The notes: generated by a model from the letters alone, not told the origin. A stretch of 64,000 nucleotides of DNA from Berghia stephanieae (GCA_034508935.3 CM067443.1:21258221-21322220), one strand, 5' to 3'; numbered from the stretch's first letter, positions 1-12,420 are shown. Numbers and translations: made by a program.

Positions 1-8
1 AGTATATT

Positions 9-71
<63 letters not shown>

Positions 72-121
72 AAAAAGAAGGAGGAGAAGGAGGAGGAGAA
101 GGAGGAGGAGGAGGAGGATAG
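1..121. repeat. (TAG)n then (AGG)n microsatellite
   Basis: A run of AGT/TAG triplets from about position 11 to 70 passes into a purine-rich AGG/AGA tract. It lies in the intron upstream of the sodium-channel exon. Confidence 0.95.
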
Positions 122-614
122 GAGAGGGGGTAGGATTCCAAACAATCGAAGAGAGATTGACTCCTATAGACTTTGTTCTCAAGATGAGATGATCCCGTTC
201 AATAGCTAAAATCTTAATGCAACACTAAATTTCTTGCTCTTTCAAGACTTAGATAAATGATTTAATACTTTTTTGTTGTTTGTATTATCTACTATTTATC
301 TCATTCGTTTCTTCTTTTATATCTATTGTTATTCTATCTTTTGATTTTTTAAAGTCGATATAATGGCATATAAATGAACAGATTCGCATTGTCTGTAACA
401 AAGAACTATTGACGAAAGATGGACATCCAGTTTCCTCCTTTTGTGAAATTTTTTCCGATTTTCATCCCTTGTTTTACACCACAAATGAATAAGTTGTTCT
501 TTTATTTCATGTTATTAATTTATGTAACAATAATATGCGTCTACCCCTACCATTATTATTTGGTTATAATAAACTAATTTTTGTTATTTCTATCTTTCTC
601 TATCCCCCTTTCAG

Positions 615-1911
615 GAATTATTCTGCACGATGTTCTTCAAGGTGTGTTTGTCACTCCCACACTGCTCAGAGTCATCAGGGTTTTCCGAATCGGTCGAGTT
701 TTGCGACTCATCAAAGCTGCCAAAGGAATTCGCAAACTCTTATTTGCGCTGATCATCTCCCTACCGGCTATCGTCAACATTGGAGCGTTGCTTTTCCTAG
801 TTATGTTCATGTACGCCATCATCGGTATGTCCTCGTTCGGAAACATCATCATCAATGGAGTCTTGGATGAAATCTCTAATTTCCAAACGTTTGGTAATAG
901 CTTCATGCTACTTCTGCGTCTGGCCACGTCTGCAGGTTGGAATGACGTTCTGGACGCTTTGTTGGTGGAGGAGCCGTACTGTAATCCCAGCCAGTACGAG
1001 AGACCTGACGGAACGTGGGTCGATTCTCCGACTGGTAACTGTGGAATCCCGTATTTGGCTATTCCTTTCATGGTCAGCTATATCGTCATCGTATGGCTTA
1101 TTGTCATCAACATGTACATAGCCGTGATTCTAGAGAATTTTAATCAAGCTCACGAACAAGAGGAACTTGGGATTACCGAAGATGATTTTGACATGTTTTA
1201 CGTTGTGGGAGAAAATACGACCCTCATGCCACACAATTCATCCGCTATGAACAATTAGCTGATTTTGTTAACGATTTAGAGGAGCCATTACAAATTCCTA
1301 AACCGAATGAAATAGCTCTTGTATCTTTCAACCTACCGATAATGGAAGGAGAAAAGATGCATTGCTTGGATATTCTTATCGCTCTCGTCAAAAATGTTTT
1401 AGCTGAGGTAGAAGAAAGTAATGAAATGAACCTTTTAAAGGAGCAAATGGAATCTAAATTTGCTCAGAATTTCCCGCAAAGGGTTAATATTGCTGTCAAG
1501 TCGAGCACACTGCAAAGAAAGAAGGAAGACGTTGCAGCTAGAACTCTTCAACGAGCTTGGAAGAGCTTCAAGGCCCAGAAAGCTATTCGTAACATCACTG
1601 CCCTTGCTGTCGAACAGAAGATGCGCAGAGCAAGTGCTACGGGTATGCGACAACGCACGGATTTCATGCGAACACTTAGTCACCGCCTTACTAAAGCTCT
1701 GAACGCTTTCTTCCTCAACCGCAGAGCATCCATAAGTCAGTCGCCTGTGCCTCAGAGGTCGGATTCTTTGACTTCTGTGAAAGATTCGAACTGTAGCTCC
1801 AATCAAATCAGCAGGCAGCCAAAACTTGGAAACCAGCTTAAAGTCCCCCAGGTATTCACCTTGTACTCTCCATCGGGGGAAAAAACGAAATCAGAGAGTT
1901 TGGAGTTGTAA
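615..1911 (+). CDS. Voltage-gated sodium channel alpha subunit, last coding exon (partial gene)
   Basis: This exon encodes the end of domain IV and the C-terminus of a four-domain voltage-gated Na+ channel, a plasma-membrane protein that carries the action-potential current. The acceptor is the polypyrimidine-CAG at 601-614. In order it shows the S4 voltage sensor (arginines every third residue in TLLRVIRVFRIGRVLRLIKA), S5 (FALIISLPAIVNIGALLFLV), the pore loop with TSAGW giving the Ala of the domain IV selectivity position, S6 (VSYIVIVWLIVINMYIAVIL), an EF-hand-like region, and an IQ-like motif (LQRAWKSFKAQK). The first part reads in one frame to about 1,206. The matching continuation (KYDPHATQFIRYEQLADFV, then DLEEPLQIPKPNE) is in another frame and runs to the stop at 1,909-1,911. 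The expected VVWEKYD is therefore disrupted by a net one-base change at 1,205-1,216, either an assembly error or a real lesion. The Ala at the filter fits Nav1 or Nav2 but does not separate them. Confidence 0.93.
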
Positions 1912-2177
1912 CACTTCAAAACAGACATGATCATAATATTATCATATAATTGTAATATTAATTAGTTTTGAATACATTCAATATTCAAGTTTTGTATGTA
2001 AATGCTTTTGAAGAACAATTCATGTGTGTATTTCAAGTTGAATGGATATTATGTTTACCGCAATTACTATTGACAATCAAGGGAATCATTATGAATAGGT
2101 TTTGATTTGTGTTAAACTTTTTTTAAAAACTAGGCTGTAATCTCACGACAATATTAGCATCACAACAAAGAAATAAA
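1912..2177 (+). other. 3' UTR of the sodium-channel gene with a polyadenylation signal
   Basis: AT-rich noncoding sequence follows the stop. The first canonical AATAAA on this strand is at 2,172-2,177, about 260 nt past the stop. The true end was not determined and a later signal could be used. Confidence 0.5.
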
Positions 2178-5100
2178 CATCCTGCACATTCTTTCTAACT
2201 CAACAAGACTCATATATGACTGGAAGCCAAAATATCTGCTGGTTATTTCTATTATCAATGCGATATCATACTTACTTACTGACATAGACATTGAACTTGT
2301 ACATTGCAATCTCGTGCAATAACTCTGTTCTTAATTATTAAACAATGACTATATTATCAGTATCGAACAAACACATGAAAAGAGTTTATACCCATTTTTA
2401 TTTCTAAGAATGTCTTAGGCGTGTACATGGTATTTTAATTGCATTCGCGTTACTTACAAAATCAACCCTTTTATCATTATTTTCTATTTTCCTTTGTACA
2501 TATGAATCTAACGCTTTAAAGACGAGATTGGGTTTTATTTCTCAGTCGTTATTTTTCTCCTTGTTTATTTCGTTTTAAATGGCAAGACGGCAGAAACAGA
2601 GCACTTCCGAGTTGCATCATTTTTGGTTCTCTTTTGGTGAAATATGGACTACGACTAAACGCTGCCTACGAAGGGTTAAATTCAATCTTACTTCGTTAAA
2701 CAAGTATCAACAAAAACTTGAATTATTTCATTTTTATAGATCGATTCCAATCTTTTTTGTTCTTGATCATTTCCATTGTCAGTATTTTTTACTCATATAA
2801 TTAAATCGTAAATCACATTGACTTTTATTTTTGTTTCCCATAATGTTTTTTTAAGACAATAAAACCGTTCTTGATTCATAACCCGAAAATGAAATTGAAT
2901 CCACAGTTCAAATCTATACATTACTTAACTCCAATGGATTCGTTTGAGACATCTTTCTCTCTTCAATTTCCTTTAAATCCCTAACACGGTCCACCATTCC
3001 CATTTGTTATCATTTTATTCACATTTCAATGCACACACGCTTTTTTAAATATTTTTAAAATTTTGTTTTCACCCTTTTTTATGTACATCAACATGTTAGC
3101 AATACTCTTGTAATTCATATCAAAATGTCTGTTGTAGTAATCCATTATCAAATAATTATTTTCGGTATAAAACAAGAGAAATGTCTCTAGAAGGTATTGT
3201 GTGTACTCGAGTTGGGTTTTTAGAAGGGGGGGGGGGGGGTAGAGTTCAAAACAAGCAAGGGACGTCAGGATTATTTCTGATGGCGCTGAGTATCGCCTGC
3301 AATATTTATTTAAAAGTAAATTTGAAAGAAATGTTATTTTATCAAGATGAAGATGGCTGTTGAAATAAGTAAACTCAGAAATGTTTACCACGTATGGTAT
3401 ATTATTCTGTTTACTTTGTTTTAAATGGTATAAAAATATTGGACAAAACAGTTTGAACTATGAGGGAATACGATAAGTAACAATTACAAGAGCTTCACAT
3501 ATTTTACATTTTGTTTGTTTTTTTTTTTTAATATTTATATTTATTTATTTCATGATTATTTCAAAGTGCGAATGCTGTTCACATTTGATAAACTGTAACA
3601 GATATTTCAATACAGAACAAAGGCTAATAGAAAGATTCAAATGGAGCATCTCTGTGATAAACAAACGTGTAAATATAAATTTATAATGTTATAATATAAA
3701 ATCATCATGATCCTGCAGGCAGGATACTCTCTGTTGACCTCATGATTTGTGAGCAATAAATCCATATAATCATTTTGTGATAATCAACAGGATATTCATG
3801 TACCGTACGTGTGTTAATATTTTTTAATGTGTTAGAATAAGACATGATTTTCGACACGAAATGAGATAATTGATTTGATAAAGAAAAAGCACTGGAAATT
3901 TGCAGATTAACCTTTAACTCAATTCACTATAGCGGTAAAGAGATCAAAGCCGAGACCATAGCATCAAAAGATACCATGTTCATTTTCATCAGCAACCCCA
4001 TAATATGCCAGGAGAATTCATGAAGGGGTGTCAGACAACGGAGCTTGAGAATCTGTTTTGTTTCAGAACTCCTGATCAAAAGAACTCCTGGGCTGAGGTC
4101 GTTCATTTTTTCAAATTATTCGGGTCCCTTTTTTAATGACACAATTAATGATAAATAAGAGATGGTGAGTTTTCATAGACATCAGATGTTTCTTGTGAGT
4201 ACGTGTATTTTAAATAGTAACTCACCAGAAGCTTGATATTATCATCGAAGAGGCTATGCTGTGATATCATAAACTTATCTCTGACTTCACTTCAAGAAAG
4301 TATAATATTTATGCTTTTGATGCATCAATGAAATTCATTTAAGGAATGAGTGAACATCTCCAATCATCGTCATAATCATTATTATTATCAATTAGAATCA
4401 TCATCATCATAATCATCATCACCATTACCACCACCATTATCATCATCATTACCACCATTACCACCATCACCATCAACATCATCACCATCATCATCACCAT
4501 TGGTCAATTTCATTATCATAACAATCAATGACTATGAGTCTATTGTTTTATTTTTATGAATTGTATTTATATACTCCAACTGAATCTTCAGAATCCGAGC
4601 TAAGTATATGACGACATAAACCAAGATTACCTAAAACTTTCACATATCGACATAAGATATTGGTAATTTATACGTTTAGAAATAGAAATTTTAAAAACCA
4701 CCAAAAATGCATAGGATTCTGGTCTCTGATGTTTTAGTTTAGCTCTGAATCACTTCCATGTTCAGTGGAATCCGTGTTATATTCGGCTCTTGTTATGTTC
4801 AATCTTTCAAAATGATGACGACAACTGACTGTATTTTACCGATGTACACACTGGCTTTTTCAGTACCTATGCAATGTTATACAACTGATTTCATATTATA
4901 TAATTTGTCTTTAAATTGTTCATTTCATGGAAATAGTATGGTTTCTTTTTTTAAGATTTGAAACTCCTAACTCGTCATTATTTCGACAGAATTTCAAAGG
5001 ATTATATATAATATATCAATCAAATACAACGTAGCCGTTTAGTTAGACGCCTCAAGAGTCTTGTTTAAAATATATTAAATCACTCTAAATCTAAAAAGTA

Positions 5101-5707
5101 CTAAGAGATTTCACAAATTGCATAGGTTTTGATATTTCTATTAAATCTTCTTTTTCATCTTTGTTTGTCTTGTTTTTGTTTGTTTTGGCTGATTTGTTTG
5201 TTTTTGTTTTGTTTTTGTTTCTGGTTTTTTTCATCATTATTATATTTCATCCATGTTTGAAATATTGTTGTTGTTTTTTTTTCTCTCTCAACAATTAAAC
5301 TTAACTTGAATCTCAATCAAAACATTATCTTTTTCATGCGCGTCAGTTTTGTGTGGCAAACTCAATTTTTCATATGATCACAAATAATTAAGCGTTCTGT
5401 ACTCCTATTATATAAATCGGCTTACTTATTGTTAAATCAGATTACAAAAAAAATGCAGATTTATTTATTTATTTTGTAAAATTGGTCGAGCCCTTTCATT
5501 CTTATCAAATGTTAACGAAAAGCTTAAAACATTTTTGGCACGCATATAATAAAAAAGGATCAAGCAAAATAAAATTTACAACAGAGAGTAATTCTTATAT
5601 GTAGATTTTCTTTGGAACCCTTTTTCATCTTTCCCCTTAATTTCAAAGAATATTTAAAATAAATATTGTACTTGATAATCAAATTTCAAATGCTGAAATA
5701 TTTGATT

Positions 5708-5708
<1 letters not shown>
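2178..5708. other. Gene-poor AT-rich interval
   Basis: No supported coding sequence. It contains short homopolymers (G run near 3,227-3,238), a CAT/ATC-type microsatellite at about 4,381-4,502 and T-rich GTTT repeats near 5,160-5,225. Confidence 0.6.
4381..4502. repeat. (CAT/CAC)n-type microsatellite
   Basis: Imperfect triplet repeat of CAT, CAC and ATT units. Confidence 0.85.

Positions 5709-5761
<53 letters not shown>
5709..5761. repeat. Poly-C tract of 53 bases
   Basis: Uninterrupted C homopolymer. Such a length is hard to sequence, so the exact count is uncertain. Confidence 0.95.
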
Positions 5762-6186
5762 ATCTTATGCTCATCATCTCCAAGTTTGATTTTTTAATTA
5801 TTTTTTTTTTTGTATTAGAGTATGTGCCATTCAGTGAAACCAAATAATTTTTCTGTATTAATGGGGTTTTTTCTTTTTATCATACTGTGACAAGTGACAC
5901 CATTTTTCTTACAAAAAAAATGTTTTCATCGGGCTCAATTGATAACTTTTTCATTTCCTTATATGCGACCTTTCGTCTCGATCAGGTTGTATGTCGATGT
6001 AAACATGAAGGACCGATTTGATATCGAAGTCAGAACAATCAACAGGTTATCATTTTAGTACTTCGCAATCTGTAATACTGAAATAATTATCAATTTAACT
6101 CATATTTCATTAGTATTTCAATTGGAAATTTAACATATCAACTGCTAGACTAAGGAATTAGATCATTTACCCTTTTTTTTTCAAGA

Positions 6187-6189
<3 letters not shown>

Positions 6190-6270
<81 letters not shown>
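6190..6270. repeat. (CT)n microsatellite
   Basis: About forty CT dinucleotides without interruption. Confidence 0.97.
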
Positions 6271-6275
<5 letters not shown>

Positions 6276-6878
6276 AATCATATCCCATTTAGAGGGAGGG
6301 GGGGGGGGGGACTTTTTTAAGATTCATATGCCCTATTTATATGAATAAAGAGTTAATAACAGATTCTATTTTGACTATATCGCGATATTGGTGGCATGTG
6401 AGGGGGGGGGATATCAAATAGAATCGATCTACATCCATTGTTTCTTTAAACCAGCGCGTTTGCCAACCAACTTATCTATTTTAAGTAAAGTCAGGTGAGC
6501 TCCTAAAGCTTGAAACCAAATCTACTAATTCTTCTGATCAAAATAACCAAATATTGTTAGATGATGTTTCATAAGTTGTGAGTATTTTTCACACCTTGAT
6601 CTCTAGAGTACAATATTTAAGAGTGGTCAATGCCCAAAGTGCATGAAAAAAATCTATAACTCGTCCTCAATTAGCATTCACTTTTTATTTCTGTTCTAAT
6701 TTAACGAACACTCAGTTTCAGATTTCGTCTTTTAGATATCTTGATTTCAATTATATATGTTATTTCTGATCTACCGCCTCGATTTGCTGAAATGTCGGCG
6801 TGAAACCTTTGCTAAAATCTAAATTTAAAGTCAGAACGACTTGATATGAGAAATTCCGGGGGTATTTTTTCGATTTGA

Positions 6879-7137
6879 ACAGTTTACTGCCATACCCTGG
6901 AAAGACGCGTATTTAAAAATGTGTCCAGAAAACTCGTCCTTCAAATATCGATCGATTTAAATGACTCCTCTCTCAGCAAAAACTCTCAAACCTGGAACTT
7001 CGAAAAGTATTACATCAAGTCCAAGATTTGAGTATTTTTCCCAGATAAAGGTCATTTAAATCGATCGATATGTGAAGGACGAGTTTCCTGGCCAAATTTT
7101 TATATACGAGTTTTTTCCAGACTACAGCAGTTAAAGA
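6879..7137. mobile_element. Foldback MITE with long terminal inverted repeats
   Basis: The two halves are inverted copies. The left arm has ACTCGTCCTTCAAATATCGA then TCGATTTAAATGAC; the right arm, reverse-complemented, has ACTCGTCCTTCACATATCGA then TCGATTTAAATGAC. The repeats extend outward with mismatches to CTGGAAAG and CTGGAAAA. It has no coding capacity. A right-half copy lies at 20,167-20,276, which shows it is a dispersed family. Confidence 0.8.
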
Positions 7138-9110
7138 GTTATAAACAGCAATACACATTTACATTAGTATTTTAGTTTGGATTATACATACCCAGATTTC
7201 GGCATTTTGTTCATTCCGACATAATACCGTCATGAGTAGGTGGGTCGCATTTCTTCGTAGTTAAAATATTATGCATTTTGAAAGTGAAAACCATAACAAT
7301 TCATTATATCTGTGATTGTGATGCAATAAGTACTCTGTATGCAAACCGACATGACAATAATAATAATAATATGATGATGACCAAATCCATGGATACATTT
7401 TCTCCTAACTTTCTATTCAAATGCCATCCCAGTGCCTTTACACACAGTACATCCATTGCTTGACGATTTGAGTATTATCATAATAATAATATAATATATT
7501 AAAATGTGTGTTTTGTACGCGATATAGAAATGTCTTGACAGTTATATAATAATGTTATATAATATCAATCAACCGGACATTGAAATTGGATTGAGAACAA
7601 GTGAGCTATTCTTGATGTTTGAATTGAAAACTGATTTTTTTTTCTTATTTATTTCTGTCAAATTTAATAGTAGAATTTCGATTTAGGTGATTGTTGTAGA
7701 GTAATAAAATTGTTTTGTTTTACAATCTTTACAATATTTTAGTAGGGATGGGCTTAATGTCATAAATAGGATTTCAACCATTGTTATATTGTAACAGAGA
7801 AGAGGTTTTGAATGGTTGTCTGTTTGTTGGGTGTTTGAGGATGGGGGGGGGGGGGGGGGTTAGAATCCTAAAATTCTGAAATATTTATGAGATCGAAACA
7901 GAATTATTTCACTTATTATTTTATCCGTTTATTAAGCTCATTATATTTCATCTAATACTATCTGTTGTTTTTGACACATTGTTTTAAAACTTGAAAAGTG
8001 TGGAAATGTGATATTTTAGACTAATACGATTTTCAATGACTGTATATTATTTTTTTGATAATAACGAATACATATATTGGGGCTTCTATGCTGTTTGTTG
8101 GGGTTTTTTTCATACCTTTTTTCATACAGGAAAGCTCACTTGTTTAAATATCGCCCATTTCATTGTGATACAAACGAATAAATCTGCTGTTCATTGATTG
8201 AAAGCTTTTTTTAAATATACATTTCCAACAGAAAACTGTTACTTCAATCTATAATGATATATTAAGATGGCCACCATTTTGCCAAAATGTCTTCAAACTG
8301 GGAAAGAAATCTCTGCTTTGAGACCTTTTGACATGTTGGGAGTGACCTTGACATATTTAAATGTCATGGGGAAATCGTTTTCTGTCCAAAATAATTGGGG
8401 GGAAAAATGCTACATCATTGCGTGGCCGAAATGTGATATGATGCGGGTAAGATGTAATTCTAATGAAACTGTTGTTTTGTTGGCCAGTTTGGTAGGTAGT
8501 ATTGATTGAACATGACGAAAAACGACTTTATTTTCTAGGAGAGTCAGTCTGTAGAAAATTTGATTTTATTTCACTGACGCTTTAATATTCGCAGAACAAA
8601 AATTAACAATGCAAATAATTTTGACAACAATTTTTTATTTCCTGCAATACTGACTCGTGACCGGTAAACAATCAGAATTACCATCAGTTATTTTTTCCTG
8701 AAAATATTTTTTTTTTAATTTTGGAAGAAGAAACGTCTCGATAGCTGTATTTTTTTTTTTTTAATTATTATTTTTGTCTTTTCCGTCAATGCATTGAATT
8801 GATGTAAAAAGGTATAGAAGAAAGACAGATAAATATTGATTTTGATTCCATACTTACTACTTTGCCATCCTTAGATTAGCATAGCATATCTTCCGAGTCA
8901 ACTGACATAATATTACAGCCTTAGCCGTTAGATTTTTTTTTTTCAATGGAGGGTTTGAGTATGGATGTTTATTGGCATTGTAAATAGATGACAAAGTTTT
9001 GACAAAAATAATGTTTTTTGTTAGGAGAATAAAATCTTTTTGTAAATTTTCGAAATGTTGACTTGTTTCTTACTACTTAATTATAGATACTTATGGATTG
9101 TTTCCAGCAC
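7138..9110. other. Intergenic AT-rich interval
   Basis: No supported gene. It holds a G run at about 7,842-7,859 and several poly-T stretches. The open frame at 8,267-8,509 has no recognisable family and no splice context. Confidence 0.55.
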
Positions 9111-9116
9111 AGGTCC

Positions 9117-10330
9117 TTATGGGTCCTCTTCGCAAGACTCTGTTTCTTCATCGTCTTTGTTATTTAAGTTTCTTCCGGTTTTACAACCTAAAGCCCATTT
9201 ATAATTGTACAAAACATTTTGGTCAGACCAAAATTTGTCTAGTCTGCTCTTGAAGCTATTTAGGGTTTTTGCATTCACAACAGAATCTGGTAAACTGTTC
9301 CATATTTTCGTTGTTCTCACAGTAAAACTGTGTTTTCTCACATCCAATCTTGGTCTTTGTGTGAGCAGTTTCTTTTTGTTACCTCTGGTGTCTTTTCTTA
9401 TTGTGAAGTCTTTCCGCCATTTGATAAATTCTGTCATGTCTTTGTCATATTTACCACTTGTCATCTTGTAAAGTTCTATCATGTCGCCCCTATATCTTCT
9501 GTATTTCAAGGTTGGTAAATTCAGTTTCCTCAATCTTTACTCGTAATCTAGCGATCCTAGTCCAGGCAACTGTTTTGTGGCCATCCTTTGCACACCTTCA
9601 ATTAGCTCGTTGTATTTTTCTATACAAGGAAACCAAACTGAGCTTGCATAGTCTAAGTGCGATCTCAAAAGTGCTTTATAGAGGGGTAAGAATGTCTCTT
9701 TGTTTAGGTATTGGAATGTGCGTCTGATGATGGCAAACATGGGAGTTGGCTTTTTTAACTTTTTCCCTGATATGTGTATCAAAAATTAATTTGTCGTCTA
9801 TCGTGACTCCAATGTCCTTTTCTTCTTTAACCCGTTTCAATGGAATACCCATCAATGTGTATTTGAAGTTGTCTCTTGGTTCACTTTTGCCAACATGCAG
9901 GAATTTACACTTATCAGGGTGGAATTTGAGTAACCATGTATCACTCCAAGATTCTAGTTTCTTCAGGTCATCTTGCAATATATCCCTATCAGTCTCTTCT
10001 TTTATAATTTTGAATATCTTTGTGTCATCAACAAAGAGGTAAACTGATGAGTCAACAATGTCAGGTAAGTCATTTATATATATGACAAAAAGAACTGGTC
10101 CAATGACTGATCCCTGTGGAATCCCTGAAGTTACTTCCTGCCAACTGGAGTATGACTGATTAATTTCTACTTGTTCTTTTCTTCCAATCAGATAGTGTTC
10201 TATCCAACTAATCATATCTTCACCAACTTTGTATGTTCTCAATTTATTCAATAGTCTTCTGTATGGGACTGTATCGAAGGCCTTTTGATAATCCTTGAAT
10301 GATCTTTCTGATATCATGGCAGAAACCATC
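9117..10330 (-). pseudogene. LINE relic: C-terminal half of a reverse transcriptase (CR1/L2/Jockey-like)
   Basis: Minus-strand reverse-transcriptase core with the motifs SGIPQGSVIGPVLFVIYIND and a degenerate catalytic box FVDD (usual YADD), followed by the connection region (LRSHLDYASSVWFPCIEKYN), the YRRYRGDMIELYKM block and the IWNSLPDSVV tail typical of non-LTR elements. The 5' part, including the endonuclease, is missing. A frameshift near 9,740 and an in-frame stop near 9,537-9,539 separate three open pieces. It is a dead, 5'-truncated copy. The clade is inferred only from motif style. Confidence 0.9.
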
Positions 10331-10546
10331 TAAAGAGGGTGTTTGTTGATCCGCCGTTATAGTTATAGTGATGTAATGTATTGAATTATCTCAAGAAATG
10401 ATCAGGGGGAGAGAAGTTATCGGGCTTTTGTACCAGTACGAGGAGTCATCGGGAAGCAGCCAACAGTCTGAGCACCCCATTTTTTTAATTTTTTAAAAAT
10501 TTGGTTTTGTTTTAAGGTTTAACGGCGCTTGCAACACACTTAGATC

Positions 10547-10880
10547 TTTTTGTTTGTTTGTTGCTTTAGGTCTCTTCCAACACAATTGAGGTTATATGAG
10601 AGACCGCTGAAACAAAAAAACAAGCAATCTAACAAAAATAGTACAAATGTAAATCAAAATCATAACCTAAAGATATCATAAGCTAAATTATAAATAACCA
10701 AGAACAAACAGGCAGAAGATTTACAGAAAAAAAATATCCCCTGTCAAAAATACAATCACAAACCAAAGAAGCAGGATAGGCGAGTAAAGAGAAGAAGAAA
10801 CGACATCACTATCGGATCGCACACCCATGCGAACATCATAGGTATATGATTCAAGGGTGATGCTCCCATCCAACCACCCG
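10547..10880 (-). mobile_element. SINE-like retroposon (R2) with hairpin 3' end, 334 bp
   Basis: The 334-bp insert is bounded by a perfect 12-bp target duplication, CACACTTAGATC at 10,535-10,546 and 10,881-10,892. Read on the minus strand it ends in a hairpin (GGTCTCT paired with AGAGACC) followed by an A-rich tail of CAAACAAACAAAAA. This is the signature of LINE-mediated retroposition. No pol III box was recognised with confidence. Confidence 0.8.
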
Positions 10881-10923
10881 CACACTTAGATCAGGTCAAC
10901 GCCAGTAAAGCAGAAGAAAATGG

Positions 10924-11444
10924 TTTTGTTTTTATTGTTTTTAAGGGTTTTACGGCGCTTGCAACACAATTAGGTCATATCAGCGCCAGTAAAAGGAAGA
11001 AAATTGGATAGTAAAAACATTCTAGATGCACAATTAAAAGGACTTGATGGAAAAGTAAGACAAAGGGGAATTGGTTCAAATAGGGAACAGATGTGGATTA
11101 CAAGAGCAAACTAACAGTGTACTTAGTTTGAGATCACCTCAAAGTCTCACCCAGACACCAGCACAAGATCCCACTAAAAGGAACACACTCAAATGTTTAC
11201 AAATCATATTTAAAAATACAAAAATAACAGTAAATAACAAAGAGATGATTTACAAGGAAAAAAAAATATTATCTCCCAAATTCGACTGTTTCCCTCTCAG
11301 TCAAGGACTCCGACCAAGGTCAGGACAAAACTAAGCAATCTCACCCAAGACAAAGACAGAAAGCAATTGGAAAACATATAAGAGGGGATAGAAGACACAG
11401 CAAGTACCTCCCTGCCCACTATGGGAGGTAGGAACCCCACCCAG
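10924..11444 (-). mobile_element. R1 retroposon, full-length copy A
   Basis: Minus-strand copy of about 521 bp running from the defined 5' end CTGGGTGGGGTTCC to the hairpin (GGCGCTGATATGACCTAATT, GTGTTGCAAGCGCC) and an A/C-rich tail. The flanking 11-bp duplication GAAGAAAATGG is perfect. It interrupts the older copy J/B. Confidence 0.85.
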
Positions 11445-11876
11445 GAAGAAAATGGGATAGTAAAAAATTGAAGTAGTACCCAAGAAAAACTTAGACAAAT
11501 GGAGATTGGTTCAAATACGGAACGGATGAAGATTCCAAGGGCATACTACCATCCTTGTACTTAGTTTGAGATCACCTAAATGTCTCATCCTGACACAAGC
11601 ACAGGTCCAAACTAAGAGGAACACACTCAAATGTTCACAAATCATATATAATATGTAAACAAAACATAACAGAGCATAACAAGACAAAACATATCATCTC
11701 CCAAAACTCCATTATACATTTGACTGTTTCTATCCCAGCTAGGGTATCTGGCCAGGGCCAGGACAAAACGAAGTTATCTCATTCCAAGACAACGACAGGA
11801 AGCATGTTGGAATACATATATAGACACAGGATAGAAGACACATTAAAAGCCTCCCTGCCCACGATGGGAGGTCGGG

Positions 11877-12420
11877 TTTTGTTTTTGTTTTTAAGGGTTT
11901 TACGGCGCTTGCAACACACTAAGGTCATATCAGTGCCAGTAAAAAGGAAGAAAATGGGATAGTAAAAAGTTCTAGAATTACAATTAAAGCACAAAAGAAA
12001 AGGTAAGACAAAGGGGATTGGTTCAAATAGGGAACAGATGTAGATTCCAAGAGCACACTGTCAAAGTACTTAGTTTGAGATCACCTAAAAATCTCATCCA
12101 GACACAAGCACAGGTCCCAACTAAGAGGAATACACTCAAATGTTTACCAATCCTATAATATAATATGTAAACTAAACATAATACAATGCATAACAGAGAG
12201 ATGATTTACAAAGAAAAAAATATCATCTCCCAAAACTATAACTATACATTCGACTATATCCCTCCCAGCTAAGGAACTCCGGCAAGGATCAGGACAAAAC
12301 CAAGTAATCTCATTCCAAGACAATGACAGGAAACAATTGAAAAGCAGGTACAGGGGGATAGAAGACACAGTAAGTACCTCCCTTCCCACTATGGGAGGGG
12401 AGGTCTGGAACCCCACCCAG
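11877..12420 (-). mobile_element. R1 retroposon copy C
   Basis: Full-length minus-strand R1 copy, 544 bp, ending on the plus strand with CCCACCCAG. It lies directly beside copy J/B. Both the hairpin (GGCGCT with AGTGCC) and the 5' end are kept. No clean target duplication was seen. Confidence 0.82.

Larger units (their letters stand above)
10503..11876 (-). mobile_element. R1 retroposon copy J/B, interrupted twice by later insertions
   Basis: Pieces 10,503-10,546, 10,893-10,923 and 11,456-11,876 together make one older R1 copy on the minus strand. A second SINE (10,547-10,880) sits in its hairpin loop, flanked by the 12-bp duplication CACACTTAGATC. A younger R1 copy (10,924-11,444) sits in its body, flanked by GAAGAAAATGG (10,913-10,923 and 11,445-11,455). 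The 5' end stops at CCGACCTCCC, slightly short of the full R1 end. Confidence 0.8.

Noticed and set aside
2579-2800. 73-codon frame after the sodium-channel 3' UTR
   Set aside because: AT-rich, no motif, and no plausible gene structure around it.
8267-8509. 80-codon frame starting in AAGATGGCC
   Set aside because: The start context is attractive, but there is no family resemblance and no splice or promoter context.
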